Source: Chitinophaga niabensis (lineage in GTDB: Bacteria; Bacteroidota; Bacteroidia; Chitinophagales; Chitinophagaceae). From it: DNA of 64,000 bases. The notes under the pieces were generated by a model that searched no databases, was not told the DNA's origin, and saw nothing but the letters and a program-made list of their open reading frames with translations. Position 1 is the first letter of the stretch; every line of letters begins with the position of its first letter. The stretch covers positions 868,001 to 932,000 of the forward strand of contig NZ_FSRA01000002.1 in NCBI RefSeq assembly GCF_900129465.1, read 5' to 3'. A program made the translations under genes and the position numbers. Shown here one piece after another: positions 53,503 to 62,833 of this stretch.

Positions 53503-55344
53503 GTGGCGGATATCATCAATTTGTTACCGGATAATATAGCGAACCAGATAGCAGCAGGAGAGGTTATTCAGCGGCCGGCTTCGGCAGTGAAGGAACTGCT
53601 GGAAAACGCTGTGGACGCGGGCGCAACGGAAATTCAACTCTTCATCAAAGACGCCGGCAAAGAGCTGGTGCAAGTCATAGATAACGGCAGTGGTATGAGT
53701 GATACCGATGCCCGCATGTGTTTTGAACGGCACGCCACTTCCAAGATCCAAACCATCGACGATCTTTTTCATATCCGTACTATGGGATTCCGGGGTGAGG
53801 CCCTGGCTTCAATTGCAGCCGTGGCCCAGGTAGAACTTAAATCACGCAAACATAACGAAGAACTCGGCACTTTCATTGAAATAGACAACAGTGTGGTGAA
53901 AAGGCAGGAACCCTGCCAAACTGCACCTGGCACCAGTATCGCCATGAAAAACCTCTTTTTCAATGTACCTGCCAGGAGAAATTTCCTCAAAAGCAATGCG
54001 GCAGAGATGCGGCATATCGTGGATGAATTTATTCGTGTAGCGCTCGCTTTCCCTCATTTGCAGTTCTCTCTTAACTCAAATGGGCAGGAAATGTTCCATC
54101 TTGAAAAAGGCTCTCTCAAGCAACGTATCGTAAATATCCTGGGGCAGCACTATAATTCCAAATTAGTTACCGTAAAAGAGAGTACGGACTACATGAATGT
54201 GTCCGGATTTGTAGGTAAACCGGATACCGCTAAGAAAACAAGGGGCGATCAGTTCTTTTTTGTTAATAACCGGTTTATAAAGAGCGGTTATTTGAATCAT
54301 GCGGTGATGTCTGCTTTCTCAGAAATGATCCCTTCGGAGAATTTTCCGCTATATGTACTCTTCATTGATCTCGATCCTGCACATGTGGATATTAACGTGC
54401 ATCCCACCAAACAGGAGATCAAGTTCGATGATGAAAAGATCCTCTATGCTTTTGTGCAGGCTGCGGTTAAACATGCGCTGGCACAATTCAATGTTACGCC
54501 GGCCCTGGATTTTGAACTGGACCCGGGCATTCAATCCCTGGATGCGTTAACACAGCCCTTCACTGATCAGAAGAAAGTACAATCTGCCAATACTTCCATC
54601 TACCGCTCTTTCACACAAGCCAACCAGGCTCATATGATCGACCATAGCGGCAGCAACAGCAATCTTCGTAACTGGAAAGACCTGTACGGGCCGGTGGAAA
54701 AACCATTGGAGATGGAAGCCCCTTCCTCTACTGCTTCCGTAATAGATGAACGCTGGCAGGAAGCGGCAACTGATCAGAAAGTACCGGTGCAGGTACATCA
54801 GCAATATATCTTATCGCAGATAAAATCTGGTTACATATTGATAGATCAGCGGGCTGCGCATGAACGCATCCTGTATGAACGTTATCAGCGGGCACTTTCT
54901 GAGAAACCAATTGCCACGCAGCAAAGCCTTTTCCCCCAAACGCTGGAGTTATTACCGGCGGACGCTGTTGTGATCTCAGAAATGCTGCCGGACTTACAGG
55001 CGTTGGGGTATGACCTGGAACCTTTTGGCATGCATACTTTTGTAGTACGTGGTACGCCGGCGGATATTCAAACGGGAAATGAGCAGGCGAGCATCGAAGG
55101 TTTGCTGGAACAGTTCAAACATTTCAGCACTGAATTGAAGCTCAACCGCCGTGAAAATCTGGTCCGCTCCATGGCGCGCAATAATGCCATTCCGGTTGGA
55201 AAGCCGCTGGGAACAAGGGAAATGCAGAATATCATCGATGAATTATTTGCCTGTGCCACACCCAATGTTTCTCCTGGTGGCAGGTTCACTTTTATCTCCT
55301 TTAAGCTAAACGACCTAGAGCGGATGTTTGACAGGGGTGCCTAA
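53503..55344 (+). CDS. mutL: DNA mismatch repair protein MutL
   Basis: GHKL ATPase coordinating mismatch repair, 613 residues from GTG 53503 (MADIINLLPDN, the usual family start). N-terminal ATPase motifs: NAVDAGATEIQ, DNGSGM, TSKIQ, GFRGEALASIA. The C-terminal dimerisation domain has DQRAAHERILYE, a variant of the DQHAxxExxxxE endonuclease motif with His replaced by Arg, and SPGGRF where nicking MutL proteins have CPHGRP. A near -7 box TACCTTTA (53477-53484) would start transcription past ATG 53485, favouring the GTG. The 3' end overlaps the convergent kinase by 30 bp. Confidence 0.93.
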   Translation: MADIINLLPDNIANQIAAGEVIQRPASAVKELLENAVDAGATEIQLFIKDAGKELVQVIDNGSGMSDTDARMCFERHATSKIQTIDDLFHIRTMGFRGEALASIAAVAQVELKSRKHNEELGTFIEIDNSVVKRQEPCQTAPGTSIAMKNLFFNVPARRNFLKSNAAEMRHIVDEFIRVALAFPHLQFSLNSNGQEMFHLEKGSLKQRIVNILGQHYNSKLVTVKESTDYMNVSGFVGKPDTAKKTRGDQFFFVNNRFIKSGYLNHAVMSAFSEMIPSENFPLYVLFIDLDPAHVDINVHPTKQEIKFDDEKILYAFVQAAVKHALAQFNVTPALDFELDPGIQSLDALTQPFTDQKKVQSANTSIYRSFTQANQAHMIDHSGSNSNLRNWKDLYGPVEKPLEMEAPSSTASVIDERWQEAATDQKVPVQVHQQYILSQIKSGYILIDQRAAHERILYERYQRALSEKPIATQQSLFPQTLELLPADAVVISEMLPDLQALGYDLEPFGMHTFVVRGTPADIQTGNEQASIEGLLEQFKHFSTELKLNRRENLVRSMARNNAIPVGKPLGTREMQNIIDELFACATPNVSPGGRFTFISFKLNDLERMFDRGA

Positions 55345-56814
55345 GATTTCCATCGCTTCTTTTAACTGCTGATACAGCAGGGAATACGCTTTATAATTTC
55401 TCTGGTAAACGGCCAGGTGTTCTGCACCTGGTTCAAAAACCCTTGCTGCAGCTGCGGGATCAAATTGCCATGCATCTATTTTTTCCAACGCATGCCATCC
55501 CAGCAAAGCTGCTCCCAATGCAGATGCATCTTCATCCTGGTGCAGGATCATGGGTTTCTGGAAAATGTCTGCCAGCAATTGTATCCATAATGGAGATGCG
55601 GTGAATCCTCCGCTTACGGTTATTTCCCGGATAGGGCTTACCACGCTTTCCAGCGCTTCGCCCACACTATATAATCCGAAACAAATACCTTCTATCAATG
55701 CCCGTTGAAAATGCGCAGCACCATGTTGCTGCTGTATTCCAACAAAAGCTCCACGGGCACGGCTATCCCATACCGGCGCACGTTCTCCCAGCAGATAGGG
55801 TAAACACAATAATCCATCTGAGCCGGGAGGCGCTGTGAATGCTACTTTCAGGAAATCGTTGTAGTCGGACCAGGGCAGGAATGTTTTGGAGAACCACTGT
55901 AAAGCCCCACCACCGTTATTGGTTGCGCCACCACATACATAATGCTCCGGCGTGAGTACATAAGAAAATAATCTTCCTTTCTCATCTGCTGCGGGTTTAG
56001 CCGTCATCATCCTGATGGCGCTGCTGGTGCCAATGGTAAGTGCAGCATGGCCGGCTTGCACTGCTCCGCTGCCTAATTGTGCAAGGCATCCGTCACTGCT
56101 GCCCGCCATGATGAGCGTATCTGGAGAAACGCCCAAAGCCCCTGCCATAGCTTGGTCCATGCCAATCAACAAACGGGTGGTCTCTACCGGAATAGGTAAA
56201 CGTTCATCCGTGATCCCGGCCACCTGTAATGCTTCAGGATGCCAGTCCAGTGTACGGATATCAAATAATCCTGTTGCCGAGGCAATGGAATGATCTGTAA
56301 TGAATTCGTGGAAACAGCGATGCAGGAACAATTCCTTGATGCCCATGAAACAGGCCGCCTTTTGAAAAACTTCGGGCAGGTTTTCCCTGATCCATTGGAT
56401 CTTGCATAAAGGAGACATGGGATGAATGGGAGTACCCGTTGCTGCGTAGATCCTTTTGCCGGCATCCGTATTTTTCAGTGAGGCGGCATATTTTTCACTC
56501 CGGTTGTCCGCCCAGGTCATCAGGGGAGTGAGGGGTTGCCCGTTTTCGTCTACGGCCATGAAACTGTGCATGGCACAACTCAGGGAAATGGCTGCCGGGG
56601 AGGAACCCATTTGCGCCACAGTATGTTGAATGGTACTGATAATCGCTGCCAGTACGGCCTGCGGGTCCTGCTCACTGAAACCGGGTTGCGGATGCATTGT
56701 TGGATAAGCCTGCCTGTGTGAAGCAGAGATCTGGCCGTTGGGATGTACGGCAACTGCTTTGGCGCTTCCTGTGCCAATGTCTACTCCCAGGATATAAGGT
56801 ATGTTAGTCGTCAT
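55315..56814 (-). CDS. FGGY-family sugar kinase, gluconokinase-like
   Basis: About 499 residues, an ATP-dependent sugar kinase of the actin-like fold. The N-terminal motif YILGVDIGTGSAKAVAV, the AISLSCAMHSFMAVDE segment, TWADNRS, the GSSDGCLAQLGSGAV phosphate region and the C-terminal EITVSGGFTASPLWIQLLADIF are typical. Sequence style and the neighbouring gluconate dehydrogenase-like genes favour gluconate, but xylulose or others cannot be excluded. ATG 56814 (MTTNIPYILG) is the start. Divergent from the GMC gene; the intergenic space is about 100 bp. Confidence 0.88.
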   Translation of the reverse strand: MTTNIPYILGVDIGTGSAKAVAVHPNGQISASHRQAYPTMHPQPGFSEQDPQAVLAAIISTIQHTVAQMGSSPAAISLSCAMHSFMAVDENGQPLTPLMTWADNRSEKYAASLKNTDAGKRIYAATGTPIHPMSPLCKIQWIRENLPEVFQKAACFMGIKELFLHRCFHEFITDHSIASATGLFDIRTLDWHPEALQVAGITDERLPIPVETTRLLIGMDQAMAGALGVSPDTLIMAGSSDGCLAQLGSGAVQAGHAALTIGTSSAIRMMTAKPAADEKGRLFSYVLTPEHYVCGGATNNGGGALQWFSKTFLPWSDYNDFLKVAFTAPPGSDGLLCLPYLLGERAPVWDSRARGAFVGIQQQHGAAHFQRALIEGICFGLYSVGEALESVVSPIREITVSGGFTASPLWIQLLADIFQKPMILHQDEDASALGAALLGWHALEKIDAWQFDPAAAARVFEPGAEHLAVYQRNYKAYSLLYQQLKEAMEILGTPVKHPL

Positions 56815-56916
56815 AGAATAGAAGCCGAAAGTAAAAAACACTTTTCATTTCCGCATTTAATTTATAGATTTAAAGCCTTACAGGTCAAATCTTTCATAAA
56901 ACAATCCACGTTCCTA

Positions 56917-58650
56917 ATGGCATTTGAGATAAAAAAACAGGCCAAGGTGTATGACGTTTGCATCGTAGGCTCCGGAGCCGGTGGCGGTATGGCAGCAAAA
57001 GTGCTATCTGAAGCTGGCTTAAAGGTAGCGCTTCTGGAAGCGGGACCCAAATATGATCCGGCAGATCCGAAACAACAAACCCAGCTAAAGTGGCCTTATG
57101 AATCTCCCCGCCGTGGTGCTAATACCACACGGCCTTTCGGAGATTTTGACGCCGCTTATGGCGGATGGGAAATTAACGGAGAACCTTACACGCAAAAGAA
57201 CGGTACCAAATTCGACTGGTTCCGGTCCCGTATGCTGGGAGGCCGTACAAATCACTGGGGACGCATCTCTCTTCGTTTCGGACCCAATGATTTTAAACAT
57301 GCCAGTATTGACGGGCATGGAGACGATTGGCCAATTGGTTATGATGATGTGAAACCTTTTTACGACCGGGTAGATAAACTGATCGGCGTATTTGGTTCCA
57401 AAGAAGGTATCCATAATGAGCCGGACGGATTTTTCCTCCCTCCTCCCAAACCCCGTCTGCATGAGCTGATGGTGAAAAAGGCGGGTGATAAACTGAAGAT
57501 CCCCGTGATCCATTCCCGGATGTCTATGCTAACAAGGCCCGTGAATAAAGAACGCGGCAGTTGTTTCTTTTGCGGTCAATGTGGTCGCGGATGTAGTGTG
57601 TATGCAGATTTCTCCTCTTCTACCTGCCTTGTTAAACCGGCATTGAAGATCGGAACAATGGAACTCTTTACAGATGCCATGGTGCGGGAAGTATTAACAG
57701 ATGCTTCAGGCAAGGCAACGGGCGTTTCTTATATTGACAGGAATACCCTGGAGGAACATCAGCTCACAGCCCGCGTGGTGGTATTAGCTGCCAGCGCCTG
57801 TGAATCTGCGCGTTTGCTGCTTAATTCAAAATCTCCCATGCATCCTAACGGGCTGGCTAATTCCAGCGGCGTGGTGGGTAAATATCTACATGATTCTACC
57901 GGCGCATCCAGATCCGCTTTCCTTCCTGCATTGATGAACCGTAAACGGTATAATGAAGATGGCGTTGGCGGCATGCATATGTATGTTCCCTGGTGGCTGG
58001 ATAATAAAAAGCTGGATTTTGCACGGGGGTATCATATTGAAATGGGAGGCGGCATGAGCATGCCCGGTTATGGATTTGGTTTCGGGGTTGAAAGCGTGCA
58101 TGTAAAAGAGGCCGGCAGGTCATTAAGGAATGCCGGGGGATATGGCGCTGCACTGAAAGATGACTATCGCCGTTACTATGGTGCCAGTATTGGTTTTGCA
58201 GGAAGAGGGGAAGCTATTCCGCGGATAGATAATTACTGCGAGATAGACCCGAACGTAGTGGATAAATTCGGTATTCCCGTATTACGCTTTAATTATACCT
58301 GGAGTGAACATGAGATCAAACAGGCCAAACACATGCAGGATACTTTCGAGCAGCTCTTCCATGAAATGGGCGCTATTCCGAATGGAACAAAGGCAGGGCC
58401 TGAAACCATGTACGGACTGGAAAACCCGGGCCGCATTATTCACGAAGTAGGTACTACACGTATGGGAAATGATCCGAAAACCTCTGTGCTGAACAAGTTC
58501 AACCAGGCGCATGATGTGAAGAACCTGTTTGTGGTAGATGGTGGCGCCTTTGTTTCGCAGGCAGATAAAAATCCTACCTGGACGATCCTCGCATTGTCTA
58601 TGCGTGCATCAGAATACATCGTAGATGAATTGAAAAAACAAAATCTCTAA
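56917..58650 (+). CDS. GMC-family oxidoreductase with a cysteine cluster
   Basis: A 577-residue FAD alcohol/sugar dehydrogenase. FAD motif VCIVGSGAGGGMAAKVLSEAG (about residues 13-33, only in part here), RMLGGRTNHWGR, and C-terminal GTTRMGNDPKTSV and NLFVVDGGAFVSQADKNPTWTILALS with the active-site His/Asn region. Cysteines 216, 219, 222 and 226 form CFFCGQCGRGC; positions 216-222-226 coincide with the spacing of the 3Fe-4S cluster ligands of FAD glucose dehydrogenase. No signal peptide; export may depend on the Tat signal of subunit 3. ATG 56917 chosen. The next gene starts 5 bp downstream. Confidence 0.9.
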   Translation: MAFEIKKQAKVYDVCIVGSGAGGGMAAKVLSEAGLKVALLEAGPKYDPADPKQQTQLKWPYESPRRGANTTRPFGDFDAAYGGWEINGEPYTQKNGTKFDWFRSRMLGGRTNHWGRISLRFGPNDFKHASIDGHGDDWPIGYDDVKPFYDRVDKLIGVFGSKEGIHNEPDGFFLPPPKPRLHELMVKKAGDKLKIPVIHSRMSMLTRPVNKERGSCFFCGQCGRGCSVYADFSSSTCLVKPALKIGTMELFTDAMVREVLTDASGKATGVSYIDRNTLEEHQLTARVVVLAASACESARLLLNSKSPMHPNGLANSSGVVGKYLHDSTGASRSAFLPALMNRKRYNEDGVGGMHMYVPWWLDNKKLDFARGYHIEMGGGMSMPGYGFGFGVESVHVKEAGRSLRNAGGYGAALKDDYRRYYGASIGFAGRGEAIPRIDNYCEIDPNVVDKFGIPVLRFNYTWSEHEIKQAKHMQDTFEQLFHEMGAIPNGTKAGPETMYGLENPGRIIHEVGTTRMGNDPKTSVLNKFNQAHDVKNLFVVDGGAFVSQADKNPTWTILALSMRASEYIVDELKKQNL

Positions 58651-58655
58651 TTATC

Positions 58656-59342
58656 ATGGATAGAAGAGAATCGCTCAAAGCCTTGATGATAGGCACTTTG
58701 TCCTCCGGCGTGATCCTGAGCGCCTGTGATCCTAAACCGAAAGAAGAAGCGAAAGCAGGTGCGGGTGTGTTGAAAGATTATGGCCGTCAACCAGAAGAGG
58801 TGTTGCGGGATAATGCACTGCTGGCTGAAAAGTTCTTTACGGATGCAGAGATGAAAACGATCGCTGTATTGGTGGATATCATCATCCCGAAAGATGAACA
58901 TTCCGGCAGTGCTACGGATGCTAAAGTGCCGGATTTCATTGAGTTCATTGTAAAAGATCAGCCAAAATTCCAGACGCCCATACGTGGAGGTTTGCGCTGG
59001 CTGGATATGCATTGCCTGAAAAAGCATAATAAATCATTCACGGAACTTGCTGCTGCAGAGCAACTGGGGGTGGTGGATGAGATTGCATTCCCTGAAAGGG
59101 CCACGCCTTTTGTAAGTCAGGGTGTAGCCTTTTTTAGTACGATACGGAATCTGACGGCTACCGGCTTCTTTACCAGCAAAATGGGGTTGGAAGATCTTGG
59201 CTACAAAGGAAATCAGCCTAATGAGTGGGATGGTGTACCCGAAGATGTGTTGCAGCAATATGGATTGGCGTATGATGAAAAGATGCTGGCCGTTTGTTTG
59301 AAGAAAGAAGACAGGGGGAAGATAATGACCTGGGAGGCTTAA
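58656..59342 (+). CDS. Gluconate 2-dehydrogenase subunit 3 family protein
   Basis: A 228-residue small subunit (gamma) of GMC-type sugar dehydrogenases. The N-terminus MDRRESLKALMIGTLSSG is a Tat-type twin-arginine signal followed by a lipobox-like SAC, so the complex is probably exported folded and lipid-anchored. The body contains the family's FTDAEMKTIAVLVDIIIPKDEHSGSATDAKVPDFIEF. No cytochrome c subunit is nearby, so the electron acceptor is unknown. Operon with the GMC gene. Confidence 0.9.
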   Translation: MDRRESLKALMIGTLSSGVILSACDPKPKEEAKAGAGVLKDYGRQPEEVLRDNALLAEKFFTDAEMKTIAVLVDIIIPKDEHSGSATDAKVPDFIEFIVKDQPKFQTPIRGGLRWLDMHCLKKHNKSFTELAAAEQLGVVDEIAFPERATPFVSQGVAFFSTIRNLTATGFFTSKMGLEDLGYKGNQPNEWDGVPEDVLQQYGLAYDEKMLAVCLKKEDRGKIMTWEA

Positions 59343-59360
59343 TATCATTACTATCGCATT

Positions 59361-59410
59361 ATGCAAAGAGGGTGTTTCATTTTCCCGAAACACCCTCTTT
59401 GCATTTTATG
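59361..59410. terminator. Strong bidirectional terminator
   Basis: Perfect 18-bp inverted repeat 59361-59378 / 59387-59404 (ATGCAAAGAGGGTGTTTC with its complement), loop ATTTTCCC, then TTT. Between convergent genes; it overlaps the stop end of the POT gene. Confidence 0.88.
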
Positions 59411-61043
59411 TATTTGCTCTGAAAACCCTGTTCAACCAGCGCAACATCACAAATATGATCCCCGCTGAAAAGATCAGTAACACAAAGTTCACGAGGAAGT
59501 AATTCGCTTTATTCTCATAAAGGTCCCATGTGGCAGCTAATACCCCAGACAGTTTATTCCCCATAGAAGTAGCCAGGAACCAACCTCCCATCATCAGGGA
59601 AGTAAGCCTTGGCGGGCTGAGTTTCGATACTAATGAAAGACCCATCGGGCTTAATAATAATTCTCCCGCAGTAATTACACCATAACATCCGAAGAGCCAC
59701 CAGAAAGAAGCTTTCTCCTGTCCGTTGCCACAAGCCATCACGGCGCCTACCATCATAAAGGTAGATAAGGAGGAAATAACAAGGCCCCACGCAATCTTAG
59801 TAGGTGTGGAAGGTTCTTTCTTTCGTTTTCTGAGAAAGGCAAAGAAAGCTACCACCAGTGGCGTGAGAATGATCACGAAGAATGGGTTCACTGATTGGAA
59901 CTGTTCTGTATTGATGAGGTTGATGCTTTCTCCTTCCGGCGGCATTTTTTCCGGCGCTACATTTTTCAGGTATACGGGTTTACCCAGTTCTTTTACCGGT
60001 TGGCCTTTTTCATTTTTGATCACGCGGAATTCATGGTCGTAGGCCACAACAGAATCCTGTTTATTGGTCACAGTTTCAGAGAGCATGAGCGTTTTTGCCG
60101 GAGCTACCAATGCAGCCGGCATTTCCCTGTCCGTATAATATTGAGCCCAGGTAGTGAGGGCCGTACCGTTCTGCTTGAACACAGCCCAGAATAAAATAGA
60201 TACCGCGAAAATAGCCAGCAGGGCTTTTACCGGTTGTTTATCTGTAGCCCCAGCTTTGCGCAGCAGGTTAGCAAAGAAATACACGATGGGCAGGCAGGCG
60301 AAAATGAATGCGTCCGTAGAATCCGTACCGAAGATGTTTCCCGGAATGAACCATCCAATGGCACCCACCACCAGTACAGGAATGAATACCTGCGCAAAGA
60401 TACTGTTCAGGCTCATGTCTCCGGGTTGTTCCGGTTTACGCACATCCGCATGCCGGTAATGTTTAAGGCCGATCACAAAAATGATCACACCAATGAACAT
60501 ACCTATGCCGGCAGCAATGAAGGCAGCACCCCATCCTATAGTATTCCTCAGGTAGGCAGCAATGAACGTACAGGTAAAAGCACCGAGGTTAATACCCATG
60601 TAAAAGATATTGTACCCGGTATCTTTCAGCTCTTTGTAACGTTCATCATTATATACATTCCCTAAGAGGGTGGAAATATTGGGTTTGAAGAAACCGTTAC
60701 CTATACAAATAAGGGCCAGGGAAGCATAAAAAACGGTGAGGTTGTGTACGGCGAGGCCGCAATAACCGATACCCATGAGGATGCCTCCCCAGATAATGGA
60801 TTGGATATACCCTATTTTCCGGTCTGCCAGCAGGCCTCCCACAAAGGGAGTGAGGTAAACGAAAGCGATAAAAGTACCGAAGATATCTACCGCTGTTTTG
60901 CGGTCCATAGCCCATCCGCCGGTTTCAGCATCAGTGAGGTACATTTGTAAAATGGCCAGGAGCAGGTAAAAGCCGAACCTTTCCCACATTTCGGAAAAGA
61001 ATAAGAACGGCAGCGCTGCCGGATGCTTGCGGGTAGAACTCAT
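59406..61043 (-). CDS. POT/PTR family peptide transporter
   Basis: About 545 residues and 12-14 membrane helices; proton-coupled uptake of di- and tripeptides. Signatures are SEMWERFGFYLLLAILQMYL (ExxERFxYY-like) in TM1, the GGLLADRKIGY loop and the FYMGINLGAFTCTFIAAYL motif. A ~90-residue soluble segment (about 320-410) lies between the two helical halves, as often seen in Bacteroidota POTs. ATG 61043 (MSSTRKHPAAL) is the preferred start. Last residues overlap the terminator. Confidence 0.92.
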   Translation of the reverse strand: MSSTRKHPAALPFLFFSEMWERFGFYLLLAILQMYLTDAETGGWAMDRKTAVDIFGTFIAFVYLTPFVGGLLADRKIGYIQSIIWGGILMGIGYCGLAVHNLTVFYASLALICIGNGFFKPNISTLLGNVYNDERYKELKDTGYNIFYMGINLGAFTCTFIAAYLRNTIGWGAAFIAAGIGMFIGVIIFVIGLKHYRHADVRKPEQPGDMSLNSIFAQVFIPVLVVGAIGWFIPGNIFGTDSTDAFIFACLPIVYFFANLLRKAGATDKQPVKALLAIFAVSILFWAVFKQNGTALTTWAQYYTDREMPAALVAPAKTLMLSETVTNKQDSVVAYDHEFRVIKNEKGQPVKELGKPVYLKNVAPEKMPPEGESINLINTEQFQSVNPFFVIILTPLVVAFFAFLRKRKKEPSTPTKIAWGLVISSLSTFMMVGAVMACGNGQEKASFWWLFGCYGVITAGELLLSPMGLSLVSKLSPPRLTSLMMGGWFLATSMGNKLSGVLAATWDLYENKANYFLVNFVLLIFSAGIIFVMLRWLNRVFRANT

Positions 61044-61263
61044 TTTAGCAGGTTGTTTTGATGGCGCTAAAAATAACAACAAATACCCATAGCGGCCAAA
61101 TTTAATGATGGCTTAACGAGGCTATTTATTAACTTGTATGCCTTGCGGGAAGGGCTTCTTCCTCAAACCCTGTATAAAAACGATTTAGCAAAGGAACCGC
61201 CCATAGATTTTATTGGAAATTCTAAACTTTTTTCTATTATATTGAACGAAAATTTATCAAATC

Positions 61264-62712
61264 ATGGTTACGGAAAAGAATAACAAAGGAAACCAGATTT
61301 CACGTAGATCATTTCTAACGGGCACCGCAACAGCTGCCGCAGGATTTATGATCGTTCCACGTCACGTATTAGGAGGTAAAGGGTACACAGCGCCAAGCGA
61401 TAAGTTAAGGGTAGCAGGGATTGGAGTTGGCGGTAAAGGAGAAAGCGATATTGCTGAGTTCGCAAAAGGACCGGCAGATATTACCGTTCTGTGTGACGTG
61501 CACGACAGTCGTGCTGCAAATTCTGTAAAGCGTTTCCCTAAAGCGAAGTTTTACAAGGACTACCGCGAAATGCTGGACAAAGAACACAAGAACATTGATG
61601 CCGTTTCTGTATCCACACCGGACCACAGTCACGCCATCCAGGCAATGGCCGCTATGCAGCTGGGCAAACACGTATACGTGCAAAAGCCCCTGACGCATGA
61701 TATTTACGAAGCGCGCATGCTCACAGAAGCTGCGAAGAAATATAAGGTAGTGACCCAAATGGGCAACCAGGGTGCTTCCGGCGATGGTGTTCGCCAACTG
61801 ATGGAATGGTATAATGCCGGCCTTATTGGTGATGTGAAGGAAGTATATTGCTGGACCAACCGTCCTGTTTGGCCACAAGGTATTCCCTGGCCTACAACAC
61901 CGGCTCCGGTTCCTTCAGACCTGGATTGGGACCTTTGGTTAGGTACCGCTCCCAAAAAGGATTATGTAAATAAACTGGTTCCTTTCAACTGGCGTGGCTG
62001 GTGGGATTACGGTACCGGTGCCCTGGGAGACATGGGTTGCCATATCGTGGAACCTCCTTTCCGTGTACTGGACCTGGGTTATCCTGAATCTGCAGAAGCC
62101 AGTGTAGGTAGCGTATATGTTGACGAGTTCAAACAAGGTTACTTCCCTGACAGTTGCCCTCCTTCTTCTCATTGCATCCTGAACTTTAAAGGCAAAAAAG
62201 GCAAACCGGATGTGAAACTGCATTGGATGGACGGTGGTATTCAACCTGCACGCCCTGAAGAGCTGGGACCAAATGAAAGAATGGGTGATGGTGGTAACGG
62301 GGCGATCTTTATTGGTACGAAAGGTAAGATGATGTGCGGTACTTACGGTATCTCTCCTACCCTGTTGCCAACTACCCGTAACAAAGAGGTAAATGTAAAA
62401 CAAACTATTGCCCGTGTTCCGGAAGGGCACTATGTACAATGGGTGAATGCAGCCATCGCTGGTTATGGTAAAAAAGAAGTGAGCTCTCCGTTTGAGATCG
62501 CTGGTCCATTGACCGAAACCTTGCTGATGGGTAACCTGGCTATCCGTAGCTATGATGTTCGTAAGCCTAAAGCAAATGGTAATGGTTTTGATTATCCTGG
62601 CCGTTATATCAAACTGCTGTGGGATGGTCCGAACATGAAGATCACTAACTTCGATGATGCTAACCAGTTTGTGAAGAGGACTTACCGTGAAGGTTGGAAG
62701 CTGGGTTCATGA
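61264..62712 (+). CDS. Tat-exported Gfo/Idh/MocA family oxidoreductase
   Basis: A 482-residue NAD(P)-dependent oxidoreductase. N-terminal Tat signal QISRRSFLTGTATAAAGF, then a Rossmann domain (LRVAGIGVGGKGESDIAEF, about 50), the active-site strand VYVQKPLTHDIYEA (Lys of the EKP motif, with Gln in place of Glu) and a C-terminal alpha/beta domain with WRGWWDYGTGALGDMGCHI. Exported members act on sugars or cyclitols; the substrate is unknown. It stands alone, closed by a terminator. Confidence 0.92.
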   Translation: MVTEKNNKGNQISRRSFLTGTATAAAGFMIVPRHVLGGKGYTAPSDKLRVAGIGVGGKGESDIAEFAKGPADITVLCDVHDSRAANSVKRFPKAKFYKDYREMLDKEHKNIDAVSVSTPDHSHAIQAMAAMQLGKHVYVQKPLTHDIYEARMLTEAAKKYKVVTQMGNQGASGDGVRQLMEWYNAGLIGDVKEVYCWTNRPVWPQGIPWPTTPAPVPSDLDWDLWLGTAPKKDYVNKLVPFNWRGWWDYGTGALGDMGCHIVEPPFRVLDLGYPESAEASVGSVYVDEFKQGYFPDSCPPSSHCILNFKGKKGKPDVKLHWMDGGIQPARPEELGPNERMGDGGNGAIFIGTKGKMMCGTYGISPTLLPTTRNKEVNVKQTIARVPEGHYVQWVNAAIAGYGKKEVSSPFEIAGPLTETLLMGNLAIRSYDVRKPKANGNGFDYPGRYIKLLWDGPNMKITNFDDANQFVKRTYREGWKLGS

Positions 62713-62733
62713 TAATTGAATGATTAAATTCCG

Positions 62734-62767
62734 AAAGGGCGTCCTGTATGGGCGCCCTTTTTTTATG
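62734..62767 (+). terminator. Terminator after the Gfo/Idh/MocA gene
   Basis: AAAGGGCG (62734-62741) pairs with CGCCCTTT (62753-62760), loop of 11 nt, followed by TTTTT. Confidence 0.88.
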
Positions 62768-62833
62768 GGCTTTCCTTTCGGTCATCTCATATCTTATATT
62801 CGCTTGACATAGGCTAAAGATACGCTTTGCTAT

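Noticed and set aside
62806..62822. ACATAGGCTAAAGATA resembling the repeats at 21684-21700
   Set aside because: A 16-mer with one mismatch is expected many times by chance in 64 kb.
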